Notes: generated by a model not told the origin, from the sequence alone. A stretch of 64,000 nucleotides of DNA from Neobacillus niacini (GCF_030817595.1 NZ_JAUSZN010000001.1:6436001-6500000); one strand, 5' to 3'. Shown: positions 25,941 through 34,060, counted from the stretch's first letter. Made by a program: numbers and translations.

Positions 25941-26172
25941 TGGTCCTCATAAAGGGTTCATGAAGCCCGAAAAGTAAGAGAAAGAGAGAAAATGGTCCTC
26001 ATGAAGGGATCATGAAGCCCAAAATGAAAGAGAGTGAGAGGAAATGGTCCTCATGAAGGGTTCATGAAGCCCAAAAAGTAAGAGAAAGAGAGAAAATGGT
26101 CCTCATGAAGGGTTCATGAAGCCAAAATGAAAGAGAGTGAGAAGAAATGGTCCTCATGAAGGGTGTGAAGCC
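25941..26172. repeat. 52-bp intergenic tandem repeat, five units, alternating types
   Basis: The 430-base gap between the aldehyde dehydrogenase and ablB is mostly this array. TGGTCCTCATGAAGGG recurs at 25941, 25993, 26045, 26097 and 26148 (periods 52, 52, 52, 51). Unit tails alternate between a GTAAGAGAAAGAGAG type and a TGAAAGAGAGTGAGA type, giving a 104-base higher-order repeat. The core GGTCCTCATGAA-GGG-TTCATGAAGCCC can form a hairpin with a GGG loop. Units touch with no spacers, so it is not a CRISPR array. Confidence 0.92.
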
Positions 26173-26231
26173 CAGGGGAATATGTGCACATGAACTTTGT
26201 TTAAAACTAGAATACGAATGGAGTGTCGGGG

Positions 26232-27086
26232 ATGAATCAAAGTGCTTCCACCATTCATATTGAGGAAGATAGATTATATTTAGAGGCTTATCTTGATCCT
26301 TTTAATAAAAGAATTCGTATTGATGATTACCGTGGCAACACTCAACTAGTGTTGGAAAAAGCGGAGGAGTTAGCACGCCAGCACAACCTGGAAAAGTTAA
26401 TTATAAAAGCACGATTAGAAGATTTCCTACACCTATTTGAAAAAGGCTTACAGCCGGAAGCTGTAGTTGATCGTTATTTTCTCGGATCTGATGCCCATTT
26501 TTTTTCGAAGTTTTATACAGAGGAACGAAAGAAAAATGATCATTGGGTTACAGAGGACGGAATGATTCACAGCATTTATCAATTAGATAGCAACTTCGAT
26601 AAACCCTATCCGCCAAAGGAGTATGAATTAAAGAAGGCAGATGAATCTTGTGCAAAAGAGCTTTCGGGGTTATACCGCGAAGTGTTTCAAATATACCCCA
26701 CACCCTTACATGACCCAGATTATGTTAAAAAGACCATGAAGGAAGGGACCATTTATTACGTTTTCTTTCATCAGGGGAAAATTGTCAGTGCTGCTTCTGC
26801 TGAAGTAAATTCATTTTATAAAAATGCTGAATTAACGGATTGTGCGACCTTAAAGGAACACAGAAAATATGGGTTAATGAAAATTATTCTCCGGGAGCTA
26901 GAGGGTGAGCTTAAACAGCAGGGAATATACTGTGCGTATTCGATAGCAAGGAGTTTATCCTTTGGAATGAATGCGGTGTTATACCAGCTCGGATATAAGT
27001 ATCGCGGCAGGTTAATGAATAACTGCTATATTTATGACAAGCTTGAGAATATGAATATGTGGGTAAAGAATCTGGCAAATGGCTAA
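26232..27086 (+). CDS. ablB: Putative beta-lysine N-acetyltransferase (AblB/YodP)
   Basis: 284 aa with a C-terminal GNAT domain. AblB converts beta-lysine, the KamA product, to N6-acetyl-beta-lysine. Seen are the N-terminal SASTIHIEEDRLYLEAYLDPFN, FLGSDAHFFSKFYTEERKKN, and the GNAT region GKIVSAASAEVNSFYKNAELTDCATLKEHRKYGLMKIIL, in which the acetyl-CoA loop occurs. The ATG at 26232 follows GGAG at 8 bases, better than the GTG at 26223. It overlaps the following frame and is separated from the yodQ block by a terminator and repeat array, so it has its own promoter or is read with kamR. Confidence 0.9.
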   Translation: MNQSASTIHIEEDRLYLEAYLDPFNKRIRIDDYRGNTQLVLEKAEELARQHNLEKLIIKARLEDFLHLFEKGLQPEAVVDRYFLGSDAHFFSKFYTEERKKNDHWVTEDGMIHSIYQLDSNFDKPYPPKEYELKKADESCAKELSGLYREVFQIYPTPLHDPDYVKKTMKEGTIYYVFFHQGKIVSAASAEVNSFYKNAELTDCATLKEHRKYGLMKIILRELEGELKQQGIYCAYSIARSLSFGMNAVLYQLGYKYRGRLMNNCYIYDKLENMNMWVKNLANG

Positions 27087-27141
27087 TTTTTCGGCTCTAT
27101 GTGCTGAATTTTTGGCATCCTTAAAGCGAGGTGAAGCATTG

Positions 27142-28524
27142 GTGCAATTAACTGCGTTAACGCAGGAAGTTCTTTCAGCCATCCTGAAAACCATCGATGA
27201 AGGAATCCATGTGGTCGATACAGAAGGTAAAACCATTTTCTATAATGAGGTAGCAGCAAGGCTTGATGGAATGAATGTCAAGGAAGTTCAGGGTAAAGAC
27301 CTGCTGGACGTTTTTCCTTCCTTAACTGAGAATTCAAGTACGTTACTCAGGGTAATTAAAACGGGCAAGTCTATCTATAATCAGACACAGGTTTATGTAA
27401 ACATTCATGGAGCAAGAATTGATACCATAAATACCACACTTCCTATTTTTGTGGATAAGCAAATTATTGGTGCGGTTGAGATTGCAAAAGATTATACTCG
27501 GTTGAAGCAGCTATCAGAAAGTCTATTAGATTTACAAAAAAATGTGATTAAAAACAATAAGAAAAAAACAGCAAAAAACATCAAATATACCTTAGATGAT
27601 TTAAAAACAGTTAATCCGATATTCCAGAGCCTCAAGGACGAAGCTAAAAAGCTGGCAAAATCAAACTCTCCCATTCTTGTATACGGAGAAAGCGGTACAG
27701 GAAAGGAATTATTTGTGCAAGGTGTTCATCACGAATCCCTTCGCGGGGACGGACCGTTCATTGCTCAAAACTGTGCAGCCATCCCAGAAACATTGCTTGA
27801 AAGCATTCTTTTTGGCACAGCAAAAGGCAGCTACACAGGAGCTGTTGAAAGAAAAGGGCTATTTGAGTTGGCAGATGGAGGAACATTGTTTCTCGATGAG
27901 CTTCATACCATGCCGATTGAGCTGCAGGCAAAGTTATTGCGTGTCTTAGAGGATGGGATGGTAAGAAGGGTTGGAAGCTCACAAAACATTTCCGTTGATG
28001 TACGTATCATTGCAGCGATGAATGTCCATCCAAATACAGCGCTTCAGAATCAAAAGCTACGCTCTGACCTGTATTACCGCTTAAATGTGTTTACTTTTTC
28101 TCTGCTCCCTCTTAGAGAACGGAAAGAGGATATCCAGTTGCTGACCCAATATTTTATTGCGTTTTTTAATAAGTCATTGCAGAAAAAGATAAATGGAGTC
28201 GAGCAAAAAGTAAAAGGTCTCTTTATGGATCATCCTTGGCCAGGGAATGTAAGGGAACTGAAGCATACGATTGAATACATGATGAATGTTTGCGATGACG
28301 AAATCCTGCAAGTGAAAGACCTCCCCATTATGATGAAACAGCTTGCAGCAGGTAATGAAAATAGTGACAACAATTTATCTCTGAGAAAAAATCTCGAAGA
28401 ACTAGAAAAAAAACTGATCCACACTGCACTCGACCTATCAGCTGGGAATGTCAAACAAGCAGCCGAGCTGTTAGATATTCCAAGGCAAACCTTACAATAT
28501 AAGATCAAAAAGCTACGAGAATGA
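27142..28524 (+). CDS. Sigma-54-dependent transcriptional activator (KamR/RocR-like)
   Basis: 460 aa in three parts: a PAS sensor (about 10-125; AILKTIDEGIHVVDTEGKTI), an AAA+ domain with Walker A GESGTGKE and Walker B LFLDELHT, and a C-terminal Fis-type HTH (GNVKQAAELLDIPRQTLQYK). The sigma-54 contact loop reads GSYTGA where GAFTGA is canonical. Arg fingers lie in VRRVGSSQ and RSDLYYRL. I prefer the GTG at 27142 behind GAGGTGA; ATG at 27079 overlaps ablB and lacks a site. Its target is most likely kamA, which has a -24/-12 promoter 80 bases downstream of this gene. Confidence 0.9.
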   Translation: MQLTALTQEVLSAILKTIDEGIHVVDTEGKTIFYNEVAARLDGMNVKEVQGKDLLDVFPSLTENSSTLLRVIKTGKSIYNQTQVYVNIHGARIDTINTTLPIFVDKQIIGAVEIAKDYTRLKQLSESLLDLQKNVIKNNKKKTAKNIKYTLDDLKTVNPIFQSLKDEAKKLAKSNSPILVYGESGTGKELFVQGVHHESLRGDGPFIAQNCAAIPETLLESILFGTAKGSYTGAVERKGLFELADGGTLFLDELHTMPIELQAKLLRVLEDGMVRRVGSSQNISVDVRIIAAMNVHPNTALQNQKLRSDLYYRLNVFTFSLLPLRERKEDIQLLTQYFIAFFNKSLQKKINGVEQKVKGLFMDHPWPGNVRELKHTIEYMMNVCDDEILQVKDLPIMMKQLAAGNENSDNNLSLRKNLEELEKKLIHTALDLSAGNVKQAAELLDIPRQTLQYKIKKLRE

Positions 28525-28550
28525 CTGCCGAAAAATCGGCTTTTTTTTTG
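28525..28550 (+). terminator. Intrinsic terminator after the activator gene
   Basis: GCCGA-AAAA-TCGGC followed by nine T residues. Confidence 0.88.
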
Positions 28551-28603
28551 TAATCATCAGTTAAAAAATCTAATATTCCGTTACCTTACCCGGACTAAGT
28601 GCA

Positions 28604-28620
28604 TTGGCATATTTCTTGCA
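28604..28620 (+). promoter_or_regulatory. Sigma-54 (-24/-12) promoter of kamA
   Basis: TTGGCATATTTCTTGCA matches the sigma-54 consensus TTGGCAC-N5-TTGCW, with GG at 28606-28607 and GC at 28618-28619, the invariant 10 bases apart. It lies 37 bases before the kamA start, just after the activator's terminator. Confidence 0.85.
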
Positions 28621-28656
28621 TAATATCTAAGTAAAGCAGGGTAAGGAGGAATACAC

Positions 28657-30090
28657 ATGAAACACACATTATACAAGCCGGATAGGCATTGGAAAGATAT
28701 AGAGCTTTGGAAAGATGTAAGCGAGGAGCAATGGAATGATTGGCTGTGGCAGCTGACAAATACGATCCGCACACTAGACGATTTAAAAAAGGTAATCAAT
28801 TTAACCCCAGATGAAGAAGAAGGCGTTAGAATCTCAACAAAGACAATCCCACTAAATATAACACCTTATTATGCTTCACTAATGAATCCGGATGACCCAC
28901 GCTGCCCAATACGGATGCAGTCTGTTCCAATATCTAAAGAAATCCATAAAACAAAATACGATCTTGAAGACCCATTGTATGAGGATGAAGATTCACCAGT
29001 TCCGGGATTAACACACCGGTATCCAGATCGTGTTTTATTTCTAGTTACCAATCAATGCTCGATGTATTGCCGTTATTGTACAAGGAGACGCTTCTCGGGA
29101 CAAATCGGAATGGGGGTTCCAAAGAAACAGCTGGATGCGGCCATTAACTATATCCGTCAAACACCGCAAGTTCGAGATGTATTAATATCTGGCGGTGATG
29201 GGCTTCTTATTAATGATAATATCCTTGAATATATATTGAAAAACCTTCGTGAAATTGACCATGTAGAAATTATTCGAATTGGAACTCGAGCACCTGTAGT
29301 ATTTCCTCAGAGGATTACGGAGGACCTTTGTAACATTTTTAAAAAATATCATCCAATTTGGTTGAATACTCATTTTAATACATCAATTGAAATAACAGAA
29401 GAGTCTAAAAAGGCTTGTGAAATGCTCGCGAACGCAGGTGTCCCAGTCGGGAACCAATCGGTCATCCTTGCCGGTATCAACGACAGTGTTCCGATTATGA
29501 AAAAGCTCATGCATGATCTCGTGAAAATTCGTGTACGACCATATTATATTTATCAATGCGATTTGTCCGAAGGAATTGGTCATTTCAGAGCACCTGTTTC
29601 TAAAGGTCTAGAAATTATCGAAGGATTGCGTGGTCATACTAGTGGCTATGCGGTACCAACTTTTGTCTTGGATGGTCCCGGAGGTGGCGGGAAAATTTCA
29701 CTTCAGCCCAATTATTTAATTTCACAAAGTGCAGAAAAGGTTGTCCTCAGGAACTTTGAAGGAGTCATTACCTCCTATCCTGAACCAGAAAATTATAAGC
29801 CTGGAACAGCAGAGGCTTATTTTAAAGAGGTTTACCCAGATATGGAGGAAAAACGATCCAATATCGGGATAGCAGGAATTATGAATGACCAGCATTTTAA
29901 TCTAGTTCCAGAGGGTCTAACAAGACTAAATCGTCGTAAAGAATACATTCAAAATCCTAACCATTCCACACTCAAGGACAAACGAAGTAAACGTGATGAA
30001 TTGAAGGAAAAGAAATTCCAGGCATTGCAGAAAAAACCAGCCTCTGCTGAAAAAAATGAGTCTGATGGGAAGCAGCCTCAGGAGGAATAG
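28657..30090 (+). CDS. kamA: L-lysine 2,3-aminomutase
   Basis: 477-aa radical SAM/PLP enzyme that moves the alpha-amino group of L-lysine to make beta-lysine. The [4Fe-4S] motif CxxxCxxC is CSMYCRYC, followed by TRRRFSGQIG. The PLP-binding region lies near VLDGPGGGGKISLQPNYL, and ISGGDGLLI is the glycine-rich SAM-contact segment. The length exceeds clostridial KamA by a charged C-terminal tail (about 60 residues) as in B. subtilis. ATG follows AAGGAGG. Regulated from the sigma-54 promoter above; co-transcribed with yokU. Confidence 0.95.
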   Translation: MKHTLYKPDRHWKDIELWKDVSEEQWNDWLWQLTNTIRTLDDLKKVINLTPDEEEGVRISTKTIPLNITPYYASLMNPDDPRCPIRMQSVPISKEIHKTKYDLEDPLYEDEDSPVPGLTHRYPDRVLFLVTNQCSMYCRYCTRRRFSGQIGMGVPKKQLDAAINYIRQTPQVRDVLISGGDGLLINDNILEYILKNLREIDHVEIIRIGTRAPVVFPQRITEDLCNIFKKYHPIWLNTHFNTSIEITEESKKACEMLANAGVPVGNQSVILAGINDSVPIMKKLMHDLVKIRVRPYYIYQCDLSEGIGHFRAPVSKGLEIIEGLRGHTSGYAVPTFVLDGPGGGGKISLQPNYLISQSAEKVVLRNFEGVITSYPEPENYKPGTAEAYFKEVYPDMEEKRSNIGIAGIMNDQHFNLVPEGLTRLNRRKEYIQNPNHSTLKDKRSKRDELKEKKFQALQKKPASAEKNESDGKQPQEE

Positions 30091-30100
30091 AGGGATCAAT

Positions 30101-30379
30101 ATGGAATTATTATGTGAATGGTGTGGTCAGGCGGCCGAAAAAGGAGAGAATACCGTCTATTGGGAGCTGCCAGACGGCACTAGAGCGATTCAGATTACAG
30201 AAACACCGGCAGTTGCTTGCGAAGATTGTAAGATGGTATATCAAACTGATGAGATTATTAAGAAAATTGAGGATCAATTATTTTTAATTGATACAAAAAA
30301 AATAGGAAAATGTATCAGTTATGAGGAGTTAATGGCTCTTCCGAGACTTTTAAAGAGGAATTATTTTGACTTTTCATAA
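30101..30379 (+). CDS. yokU: YokU family zinc-ribbon-like protein
   Basis: 92 aa beginning MELLCEWCGQAAEKGENTVY. CEWC plus the later CEDC form a probable zinc-binding pair. It starts 10 bases after kamA, as B. subtilis YokU-type genes often sit beside kamA. The function is unknown. Start chosen at 30101 behind GAGGGATC; an upstream frame overlapping kamA is not supported. It ends at a strong terminator. Confidence 0.82.
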   Translation: MELLCEWCGQAAEKGENTVYWELPDGTRAIQITETPAVACEDCKMVYQTDEIIKKIEDQLFLIDTKKIGKCISYEELMALPRLLKRNYFDFS

Positions 30380-30383
30380 TCAA

Positions 30384-30415
30384 AACCCCTATCTGCTGAT
30401 AGGGGTTAATTTTTA
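30384..30415. terminator. Bidirectional terminator
   Basis: AACCCCTATC pairs with GATAGGGGTT around TGCT, followed by AATTTTTA. It lies between yokU and the convergent permease gene. Confidence 0.88.
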
Positions 30416-31519
30416 TCATTCTGTTTGGATGGATTTGGCAGCATTTTTTCTTGCTCTTAAAAATTTAACCAGGTTTAATACAATGGTCTTCATAACTGCG
30501 TAAAATGGAATAGCAAGTACCATTCCTAGCACGCCGGCTAAATTTCCGGCAGCCAGTAAAATGATAATAATCGTTGCTGGATGGGTGTCTAAGCTTTTTC
30601 CAAGAATAAGTGGTGATAATACATTTCCTTCAATCTGCTGCGCAATGAGAATAACAACAACTACTAATAATGCTTTCGTAGGTGAATCAAATAAAGCAAC
30701 AATAACAGCTGGTGCTCCTCCAAGAATTGGACCGATATAAGGAATAATGTTGGTAAATGCTACGATTAAGGCCATGACGAGTGCAAATGGTAAATCAATG
30801 ATGAGGTACCCGATAAATGCCAGTGTACCCACTGCCAAAGCTACAGTCACCTGTCCCTGAATATATGCAGAAAGAGTCTCCCCTGTCTCTTTCAGAATCG
30901 ATAGTCCTTCCTCCCTGTACGCAGTCGGAAGAAATTTCGAGATAGCTGTAGGGAACTTGTGCCCATCTTTAAACATATAGAACAATAAAAAAGGAACCGT
31001 AACGAGAATAATCGCAATATTGGTAATCACACCAAGGATGTTCGTAATGCTGCCGGTAATCGTGTTTGGCAGGGTATTGGCGAATTCTATAAGCCTTTTC
31101 TGTATAGTCTCGAGAATATCCTTTTGCTCATCCATGATCCATTTAAATTCAGATGATTTCATAACACTGTCAATAAATTTCATGGTTTTGTCTGCATATA
31201 CTGGAAGTTCGTTAGCAAGTGCGGTAAATTGTTTTGTAATAGCAGGAATTAGGTTTCCAATCGCAAGTACACAAAGGAGTATAAAGACAACATAGATGAT
31301 AATGATGGCCAACAGCCTGGGAACTTTATGACGCTGTAGAAAATTAACAACTGGATTAAGTAAAAAGTAAAGAAAGCCCGTAATCAGAATGGGGAAAAAG
31401 ATGGTTGAAAAAAAGATTCCGATTGGTTCAAATAAGAAGGATATCTTAGTTGAAACCCAAATGATGGTTAAAATTAACAAGACCTGAATTAACCAGTATT
31501 GAAATTTTTTCTTTGCCAA
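30416..31519 (-). CDS. AI-2E family transporter
   Basis: 367-aa membrane protein of the AI-2E/PerM family with about eight helices. Typical segments are FFPILITGFLYFLLNPVVNFL, the conserved loop ETLSAYIQGQVTVALAVGTLAF, FTNIIPYIGPILGG and GNVLSPLILGKSLDTHP. Family members move AI-2 or act as Na+/H+ exchangers; the substrate here cannot be told. The start at 31519 has no strong ribosome site visible, and it stands alone on the minus strand. Confidence 0.88.
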   Translation of the reverse strand: MAKKKFQYWLIQVLLILTIIWVSTKISFLFEPIGIFFSTIFFPILITGFLYFLLNPVVNFLQRHKVPRLLAIIIIYVVFILLCVLAIGNLIPAITKQFTALANELPVYADKTMKFIDSVMKSSEFKWIMDEQKDILETIQKRLIEFANTLPNTITGSITNILGVITNIAIILVTVPFLLFYMFKDGHKFPTAISKFLPTAYREEGLSILKETGETLSAYIQGQVTVALAVGTLAFIGYLIIDLPFALVMALIVAFTNIIPYIGPILGGAPAVIVALFDSPTKALLVVVVILIAQQIEGNVLSPLILGKSLDTHPATIIIILLAAGNLAGVLGMVLAIPFYAVMKTIVLNLVKFLRARKNAAKSIQTE

Positions 31520-31631
31520 TGTATGTACCTCTGTTTCTTTATATATTTGGTAAAATTATATCAAATCTTACTCTGTTATTGTATCTTTAAGTTAATTCAA
31601 TTTTTGTCACAGGATAGAAAGGCGCTAAGTT

Positions 31632-31853
31632 ATGATTAAATCATTTTATCACTTCTTAATGAAATACCGGCACCCAGAACCAAAGGATGCCATCAGTGTG
31701 TTTGCAAATGAGGCTTTTTTGGACCATAGCTTCCCAAAAACATCGGAAGACTACCATGAGCTCAGTTCTTACCTTGAATTTAATGGTCATTATCTAGAGT
31801 CCATGACTATATTTGATGAAGCCTGGGAGCTTTATGTGCTATCGGAAAGTTAA
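31632..31853 (+). CDS. yozE: YozE family protein (UPF0346)
   Basis: 73 aa, nearly collinear with B. subtilis YozE: SFYHFLMKYRHPEPKDAISVFANEAF, then DHSFPKTSEDYHELSSYLE, and a C-terminal FDEAWELY. It is a small helical protein of unknown function found in Firmicutes. In related genomes it lies near yokU/kamA and yodN; here an 8-kb block separates it from yodN. Confidence 0.93.
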   Translation: MIKSFYHFLMKYRHPEPKDAISVFANEAFLDHSFPKTSEDYHELSSYLEFNGHYLESMTIFDEAWELYVLSES

Positions 31854-31875
31854 TTGAATTTATGTAAATGCCTAA

Positions 31876-32005
31876 AAATCGCCTCTGCAAAAAGAGGCGA
31901 TTTTTCTTTTTCTCCATTGTACGATACATCAAAGTTATACCGAAGTATAAGGTCGGTGATACGGTCGTGATAACGATGTAGGGTACAGGTGGCAAAGTAA
32001 CAGAT
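31876..32005. repeat. Left direct repeat: decayed copy of the yozE-yodN junction
   Basis: 31876-31911 (a GAGGCGAT-stem terminator, AAATCGCCTCTGCAAAAAGA) is almost identical to 40139-40174, and 31937-32005 matches 40271-40339 (codons 6-28 of yodN) with only 2 mismatches in 69 bases. The part between, including the yodN promoter and start codon, is deleted in this left copy. The last shared bases are CAGAT. The pair brackets the hexuronate/TRAP block. Confidence 0.85.
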
Positions 32006-32033
32006 TCGCTCTTACATATAGGAGTGATGAAAT

Positions 32034-32165
32034 GTGGCATTAGCAGCCATATACTTACGCTTATCAAGAAATGAAGAAAAATTGGACATTGATGAAATCC
32101 TAATAAGTTTTTATAGGGTGCAAGTCCCGAACTTATGGATTCCGACTAAATCGGAGAGGACATGA
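32034..32165 (+). pseudogene. Remnant of a large serine recombinase N-terminus
   Basis: A GTG start behind a clear GGAG (32021-32024) opens the frame (M)ALAAIYLRLSRNEEKLD plus IDEIL. The pattern AAIYLRLSR, with Ser next to Arg at residues 11-12, is how large serine recombinases (phage and ICE integrases) begin, Ser being the nucleophile. After about 23 codons the family pattern stops, and the frame ends at TGA 32163-32165 in unrelated sequence (GGGTGCAAGTCCCGAAC) that recalls group II intron RNA. It lies 28 bases inside the left direct repeat, where an integrase gene would lie. Confidence 0.5.
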
Positions 32166-32221
32166 CGCAGTTTATTAAAAGGGTGTAAAAAAGAATAATT
32201 TGAATTTTTTCAAAAAATGGC

Positions 32222-32268
32222 TTCTCAAATGAAAATGGATATGTTAGAATCAGTGACATACTAGTATG
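32222..32268 (+). promoter_or_regulatory. Promoter and palindromic operator of the GntR gene
   Basis: TTCTCA (32222-32227), 17-base spacer, TAGAAT (32245-32250). A perfect palindrome CATACTAGTATG (32257-32268) covers the expected start of transcription. A GntR-family regulator just downstream makes autoregulation likely. Confidence 0.5.
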
Positions 32269-32296
32269 GTAGTGTGGTAATAAGGAGAGAGATTAT

Positions 32297-32977
32297 TTGA
32301 AAATTATAGATGCAAAAATGAAAGCGGGTACAACTAGGGAACAGATTTATTCTCTTCTTATGGAAGAAATATTAAAATTCCGACTTGTACCAGGTGATAA
32401 AATTTCTGAAAAAGAAATTTCGGAGAAATTTAATGTTAGCCGGACACCAGTTAGAGAATCCTTCATTCAGCTTTCACAAGATGGATTATTAGATATTTAT
32501 CCTCAAAAGGGGACGTGCGTTTCGTTAATTGATTTAAATCTTGTGGAAGAAGCACGATTCATGAGAGAGCATTTAGAGGTTGCGGTTATTCAGTTAGCTT
32601 GTCAATCATTTCCGGAGGAAAAGATATTTTCGTTAGAAATGAATTTAATGAGACAAGAAAAGGCCATAAAGGAAAAAGATTATGAAAAGCTTTTTGAACT
32701 AGATGAAGAATTTCATCAAACCATCTTTGAAGGGTGCAATAAAAACAATATTTGGAATTCTATTCAAAGTATGAACACTCATTTTAAACGATTACGGATG
32801 TTACGCTTAGCCACCAATTTAAATTGGGACAACATCTATGAACAGCATTTACTCCTTGTGAAATTCATTAAAAATAACATGGAGGAAGCTGCTGTTAATA
32901 TGATGAAGAAACACTTAACCATGATTATTTTGGATAAAGAAAAACTTAGAAAAGAGTACCCTACTTATTTTAAGTAA
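32297..32977 (+). CDS. GntR family (FCD subfamily) transcriptional regulator
   Basis: 226 aa with an N-terminal winged helix (LMEEILKFRLVPGDKISEKEISEKFNVSRTPVRESFIQL) and an all-helical FCD effector domain. The metal/ligand residues lie in ELDEEFHQTIFEGC and YEQHLLLVKFI. FCD regulators often bind sugar acids. It leads the hexuronate island and probably controls it. Start: TTG/ATG region at 32297, after AAGGAGAGAG. The exact effector (e.g. KDG or fructuronate) is not deducible. Confidence 0.88.
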   Translation: MKIIDAKMKAGTTREQIYSLLMEEILKFRLVPGDKISEKEISEKFNVSRTPVRESFIQLSQDGLLDIYPQKGTCVSLIDLNLVEEARFMREHLEVAVIQLACQSFPEEKIFSLEMNLMRQEKAIKEKDYEKLFELDEEFHQTIFEGCNKNNIWNSIQSMNTHFKRLRMLRLATNLNWDNIYEQHLLLVKFIKNNMEEAAVNMMKKHLTMIILDKEKLRKEYPTYFK

Positions 32978-33126
32978 CAAACGAAAATATAAAATTGAAA
33001 ATTGCATGATTTTTATGTTCTTCAATTTTATATAGTTTTGTATCCGCTGTCTTTTGTGTATGAAGAAATCGGGCAAATTTTTATTAAAAAATGAAAACTT
33101 TGTGATTCGTTAGGAAAGGTGATTTT

Positions 33127-33768
33127 ATGACTTTACTTGATCAAATGAAAGAGACGGGAATTGTCGCCGTTATTCGTGGTGCGTCCGAAGAAAATATTAT
33201 CCCAATAGCGAATGCGTTAAAAAATGGCGGCGTGATAGCCTTAGAAATTACGCTTGAAACACCTGGAGCTCTTTCCGCGATTGAAAAGTTAGCAGCTGAA
33301 CTTGGAGATGAAGTCATTGCTGGGGCAGGAACTGTCCTTGATCCAGAAACAGCTAGAGCAGCGATTATGGCAGGGGCAAGATTTGTTTTTGCGCCAACGG
33401 TGAACATAGAAACGATTAAACTGACAAAGCGTTACGGCGTACTTAGTATTCCTGGAGCGTTAACACCGACAGAAATTTTAACTGCATATGAAAATGGGGC
33501 AGATCTAATCAAAGTATTTCCAGCGCATGCTTTTGGTCCAAAATATTTGAAAGATATCCATGGACCGCTTCCGCAAATTCCGTTAATGCCTACAGGCGGG
33601 GTGAATCTTGAAAATCTTGGTGATTTTGTGAGAGCAGGTGCGGTTGCAGCGGGGATTGGCAGTAACCTTGTGAATACAAAGCGGGAAATAAATGAGGAGT
33701 ACCTAGCACAGTTAGAACAGACTGCACGTGCCTACAGTCAAGCATTTAAAGAAGCAAAATGGCAATAA
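33127..33768 (+). CDS. 2-dehydro-3-deoxyphosphogluconate (KDPG) aldolase
   Basis: 213-aa class I aldolase of the Eda family that splits KDPG into pyruvate and glyceraldehyde-3-phosphate. Seen are GIVAVIRGASEENIIPIANAL, IEITLETPGALSAI with the catalytic Glu, AGAGTVLDPETARAAI, the phosphate loop, and the Schiff-base Lys in ADLIKVFPA; MPTGGVNLENL is the terminal phosphate site. It performs the last step of hexuronate breakdown. ATG follows GGAAAGGTGA. A KDG kinase gene is not in this cluster. Confidence 0.93.
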   Translation: MTLLDQMKETGIVAVIRGASEENIIPIANALKNGGVIALEITLETPGALSAIEKLAAELGDEVIAGAGTVLDPETARAAIMAGARFVFAPTVNIETIKLTKRYGVLSIPGALTPTEILTAYENGADLIKVFPAHAFGPKYLKDIHGPLPQIPLMPTGGVNLENLGDFVRAGAVAAGIGSNLVNTKREINEEYLAQLEQTARAYSQAFKEAKWQ

Positions 33769-33909
33769 AAAGCAATATAACGTTATTTTAGTATAATGGT
33801 TAAACTAAAAGTAGATTACTAGGATTTTTTTAATAAGTTATTGTTAATGAAAGAGTTTTTACCAATACTTTACCTAAATTGATTTACTAAATCGATTTAA
33901 GAGCTGAAG

Positions 33910-33993
33910 TTGAATGAAAAAGGCACATTGAAAGATGTTGCTTTAATAAGTGGATGTTTCCAAGTACGGTTTCTCAGGATATAAACAATTTCC
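33910..33993 (+). pseudogene. Relic of a LacI-type regulator HTH
   Basis: Within the ~290-base gap, the frame from TTG 33910 reads LNEKGTLKDVALISG, the start of LacI-family HTH domains. It then goes out of frame: GVSK is recoverable in a second frame and STVSQDINNF in a third, matching the VSxSTVSRxINN recognition helix. Nothing of the effector domain follows. It thus looks like a frameshifted, deleted regulator, perhaps the former exuR/uxuR-type regulator. AAATCGATTT (near 33890) just upstream is palindromic. Confidence 0.5.
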
Positions 33994-34060
33994 TTTGCTG
34001 CCTTTGTGCAGCAGTTTACTTTGTTCCTACAAAAGCTATTTTGAATAGGAGTGTTCTTTA

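Noticed and set aside
25941..26172. CRISPR array or coding repeat
   Set aside because: The tails alternate between two fixed types rather than being unique spacers, and stop codons occur in all frames.
32103..32180. Group II intron
   Set aside because: Only a GGGTGCAAGTCCC-type stretch is reminiscent; no reverse transcriptase, domain V or 5' GUGYG boundary can be identified.
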